A stretch of DNA of 64,000 nucleotides from Cytophagaceae bacterium (GTDB taxonomy: Bacteria; Bacteroidota; Bacteroidia; Cytophagales; Spirosomataceae): NCBI GenBank assembly GCA_027491195.1, contig JAIXWQ010000009.1, forward strand, positions 372,001 to 436,000. Direction: 5' to 3'. A model generated the notes under the pieces. It was given only the letters and a program-made list of their open reading frames with translations. It did not search any database and had not been told where the DNA came from. Shown here piece after piece: positions 62,030 to 64,000 of the stretch. The first letter of the stretch is position 1, and every line of letters starts with the position of its first letter. The translations under genes were made by a program, and so were the position numbers.

Positions 62030-63616
62030 ATGAAAGTTAAAAATATCATTTTAGGATTGTTAGGGTTCTCCTTACTTGCTTTAAGCAGTTGCGAGAAGAC
62101 CTTCGATCAGTTAGAGAAAGACTCTAACCGTGCGGTACAAGTCCCTGCTTCTTTAGTGTTGCAGTCGATTGAATACAACGTAATGAACGATAATGGTCGT
62201 CCATTCTCAGCAGAGATGCGTTGGAATCAGTTCTATTGCTCTAACTATAATTATTATGCAAATAATGAATATAATTTAGGCCAAATGCCCAACCAATATA
62301 CTACGTTGAAAAACGTAGTAAAGATGGAAGAAGAAGCGAAGAAATTGGGCTTAGCCGATGTGAATGGTTACTCTGCCTTAGGCAAGTTCTTCCGTGCTTA
62401 TTTCTTCGATCAAATGTCGAAGCGTGTGGGTGATTTACCTATGACGGATGCGTTAAAAGGAATTGCTAACACAGCTCCGAAGTACGATTCACAGAAAGTA
62501 ATCTACGTTCAAATCTTAAAGTGGTTAGATGATGCAAATGCAGATTTGACTACCTTGATCGCGAAGGGTGAAACAGTTTCAGGAGATTTCTATTTCGGTG
62601 GAGATTTGAAGAAATGGCAAAAAGTAGTGAACGCCTACCGTTTACGTGTATTGATCACGTTGTCTAAAAAAGATACAGATGCAGAATTAGGTGTTAAAGC
62701 GAAGTTTGCTGAAATGGTAACGAACGCTACTAAATACCCAATAATGGCGTCTAACGCGGAGTCTTTACAATTTGTTTGGAACTCATTCAATAAGTATCCA
62801 TCTAACCCGGATAACTTTGGTTTCGATGCGACACGTCAAAACATGGCTTCTACTTATGTAGGGTTCTTAACTTCTATTCAAGATCCACGTGTGATGGTGA
62901 CTTGTGAGCCAGCAGGTTCGGATTTGAAAGCAGGAAAATTGCCATCTGATTACACCGCTTACCGTGGTGCTGGTTCAGGTGATAATATTGATGACATGGC
63001 GAAGAATGCAGGTCTTTCGAATGGGGCAGGTTTTGCTCCTGGGATCTATTCTTTCCAAAGTCGTTCACGTTACTACCAAAACTACACAGGTGAAAATACA
63101 TTCATCGTGGGATATCCTGAATTATGTTTCAACATCGCTGAAGGATATGCACGTGGTTGGGCTACAGGTTCTGCCGAGGATTGGTACAAGAAAGGTATCA
63201 AAGCTTCTCATGCATTCTATGGTATCGTAGAAGGAGCAAATACATTCACGTATTCTAAAACGGGTACAAGAGATGCAGCTGACCAAACGAAGTATTCAGT
63301 TAATTTTAACTTCGATACGTATTATGCACAGTCAGCTGTTGCTTATGATGCAACGAATGCTATCCAGAAAATCGTTTCTCAGAAATACGCTGCTTTCTTC
63401 ATGAACTCAGGTATGGAAGCATATTTCAACTGGAGAAGAACAGGTTTCCCAGCATTCTCTTCAGGAGTAGGTAACGGAAACTCAAATCGTATCGCGCAAC
63501 GTTGGATTTATCCAACCACTGAGCGTACGGCAAATGCGACAAACTACACAGCAGCTATTACTAGCCAATACGCTGGGAAAGATGATATCAACGATATCAT
63601 GTGGTTGAACAAATAA
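62030..63616 (+). CDS. SusD/RagB-like nutrient-binding lipoprotein
   Basis: A 528-residue lipoprotein of the SusD-like_2 group. ATG 62030 starts a clean leader (MKVKNIILGLLGFSLLALSSC); the ATG at 62018 would add four residues and is also possible. The helical TPR-like body is seen in YSALGKFFRAYFFDQMSKRVGDLPMTDALKG and YPELCFNIAEGYARGWA. It caps the SusC barrel and binds the ligand at the surface. A strong terminator follows. Confidence 0.92.
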   Translation: MKVKNIILGLLGFSLLALSSCEKTFDQLEKDSNRAVQVPASLVLQSIEYNVMNDNGRPFSAEMRWNQFYCSNYNYYANNEYNLGQMPNQYTTLKNVVKMEEEAKKLGLADVNGYSALGKFFRAYFFDQMSKRVGDLPMTDALKGIANTAPKYDSQKVIYVQILKWLDDANADLTTLIAKGETVSGDFYFGGDLKKWQKVVNAYRLRVLITLSKKDTDAELGVKAKFAEMVTNATKYPIMASNAESLQFVWNSFNKYPSNPDNFGFDATRQNMASTYVGFLTSIQDPRVMVTCEPAGSDLKAGKLPSDYTAYRGAGSGDNIDDMAKNAGLSNGAGFAPGIYSFQSRSRYYQNYTGENTFIVGYPELCFNIAEGYARGWATGSAEDWYKKGIKASHAFYGIVEGANTFTYSKTGTRDAADQTKYSVNFNFDTYYAQSAVAYDATNAIQKIVSQKYAAFFMNSGMEAYFNWRRTGFPAFSSGVGNGNSNRIAQRWIYPTTERTANATNYTAAITSQYAGKDDINDIMWLNK

Positions 63617-63637
63617 TTGATGAAGGAGAAACAAAAA

Positions 63638-63668
63638 AAGGGGAGACAATGTCTCCCCTTTTTTTTAT
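63638..63668. terminator. bidirectional intrinsic terminator after susD-like gene
   Basis: A perfect stem, AAGGGGAGAC (63638-63647) and GTCTCCCCTT (63651-63660), with loop AAT, flanked by A and T runs. It suits termination of the susCD-like unit and of the convergent Lys/Ala-rich gene. Confidence 0.9.
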
Positions 63669-63679
63669 GTTATCTCAAT

Positions 63680-64000
63680 TTATTTCTTAGCTTTCGGTGC
63701 GCGAGCCTTCGGTTTTGCCGGAGCCTTTGCAGCAGGAGCTTTTGATGCTGTTGTCTTTTTTGCTGCAGCTGGAGCAGCTGGCTTTTCTTTAGCGATCAAG
63801 GAAGCAAGTAATTTAGCTTTAGCTACTTTTTTGCTCTCTTTTGACTTCTTTTTAGCATCTTTTTCTGCTTTTTTTGCGGCTGCTTTTGCTGCTTTTTCTT
63901 TCGATTTAGCCGCTTCTTTCTCTTGTTCAGCGATTAACTTGCTGTATTTTTTTACGATTGAAGAAACAGATTTTGTCGTTTCGTTAAGTACTTTCTTCGC
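63680..64000 (-). CDS. Lys/Ala-rich basic protein, C-terminal part
   Basis: The minus-strand frame is open from the right edge for 106 codons to a TAA at 63680-63682. No start codon is inside the window, so the N-terminus is missing. The visible part is almost entirely Lys, Ala, Glu and Pro (EKAAKAAAKKAEKDAKKKS, ending APKAKK), like histone H1-type tails of bacterial DNA-binding proteins. A long charged coiled coil is the alternative. Function not assigned. Confidence 0.75.
   Translation of the reverse strand, partial: AKKVLNETTKSVSSIVKKYSKLIAEQEKEAAKSKEKAAKAAAKKAEKDAKKKSKESKKVAKAKLLASLIAKEKPAAPAAAKKTTASKAPAAKAPAKPKARAPKAKK

Noticed and set aside
58779-63616. SusC/SusD as a polysaccharide utilisation locus
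   Set aside because: No glycoside hydrolase, polysaccharide lyase, SusE/F or sigma/anti-sigma pair lies nearby; the neighbours concern phosphorus.

Overview
The window is chromosomal DNA of a Bacteroidota bacterium, most likely a Cytophagales member. The evidence is a SusC/SusD pair, three CarboxypepD-type TonB receptors, a type IX secretion (T9SS) sorting domain, Bacteroidota-type -7 elements (TAnnTTTG), almost no Shine-Dalgarno sequences, a Bacteroidota-type Tgt and moderate GC. A freshwater Aquirufa-like genus is a guess. No phage, IS element, CRISPR array, rRNA or origin is seen.

Layout. 1-1.4 kb: the 3' end of tgt, an Lrp regulator, tRNA-Gly(GCC) and tRNA-Leu(UAA). 1.5-12 kb: an AraC-type regulator, a small beta-barrel protein and three large secreted repeat proteins. 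Two of these share an N-terminal domain followed by phage-tail-fibre or YadA-like repeats; the third is an autotransporter-type beta-helix adhesin. 12-16.5 kb (minus): sugar transporter, ADP-ribosylglycohydrolase, nucleoside hydrolase and ribokinase, a plausible ADP-ribose/nucleoside to ribose-5-phosphate salvage operon. 16.5-24.2 kb (plus): a tight run with a Cys-containing small protein, MbnP-like and MbnH-like proteins, a beta-barrel protein, an FG-GAP/T9SS protein and a TonB receptor, probably for copper or another metal. 24.2-31.3 kb: pxpA, a four-helix-bundle protein gene, pdhA, recF and a malonate module (malonyl-CoA synthetase-like ligase, MadL, MadM). This stretch is studded with arrays of tiny hairpins separated by a constant TTAGTC/GACTAA hexamer. 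31.3-36 kb: a GMC oxidoreductase with its subunit 3, a class V aminotransferase-fold protein and a lactonase. 36-42 kb: a TetR-controlled RND efflux system with a palindromic operator candidate. 42-44.7 kb: VOC protein, zinc dehydrogenase and MFS transporter.

45-63.6 kb looks like a phosphorus-scavenging island. It holds a TonB receptor and surface lipoprotein, a secreted phosphatase-family protein, a PiT phosphate permease, a DUF5690-type MFS protein, a PhnZ-like HD oxygenase, alkaline phosphatase, a TIGR03364-type flavoenzyme, a PhnX-like hydrolase and SusC/SusD. Several promoters here share 11-bp-spaced TTAAC-like repeats at a fixed distance from the -7 element, like a Pho box. The window ends inside a Lys/Ala-rich basic protein.

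The two most unusual signals are the hairpin arrays, which abut stop codons and flank the four-helix-bundle gene in opposite orientation, and the phosphonate/phosphate island with its shared promoter architecture. Family names are from sequence recognition by eye; no database search was run.
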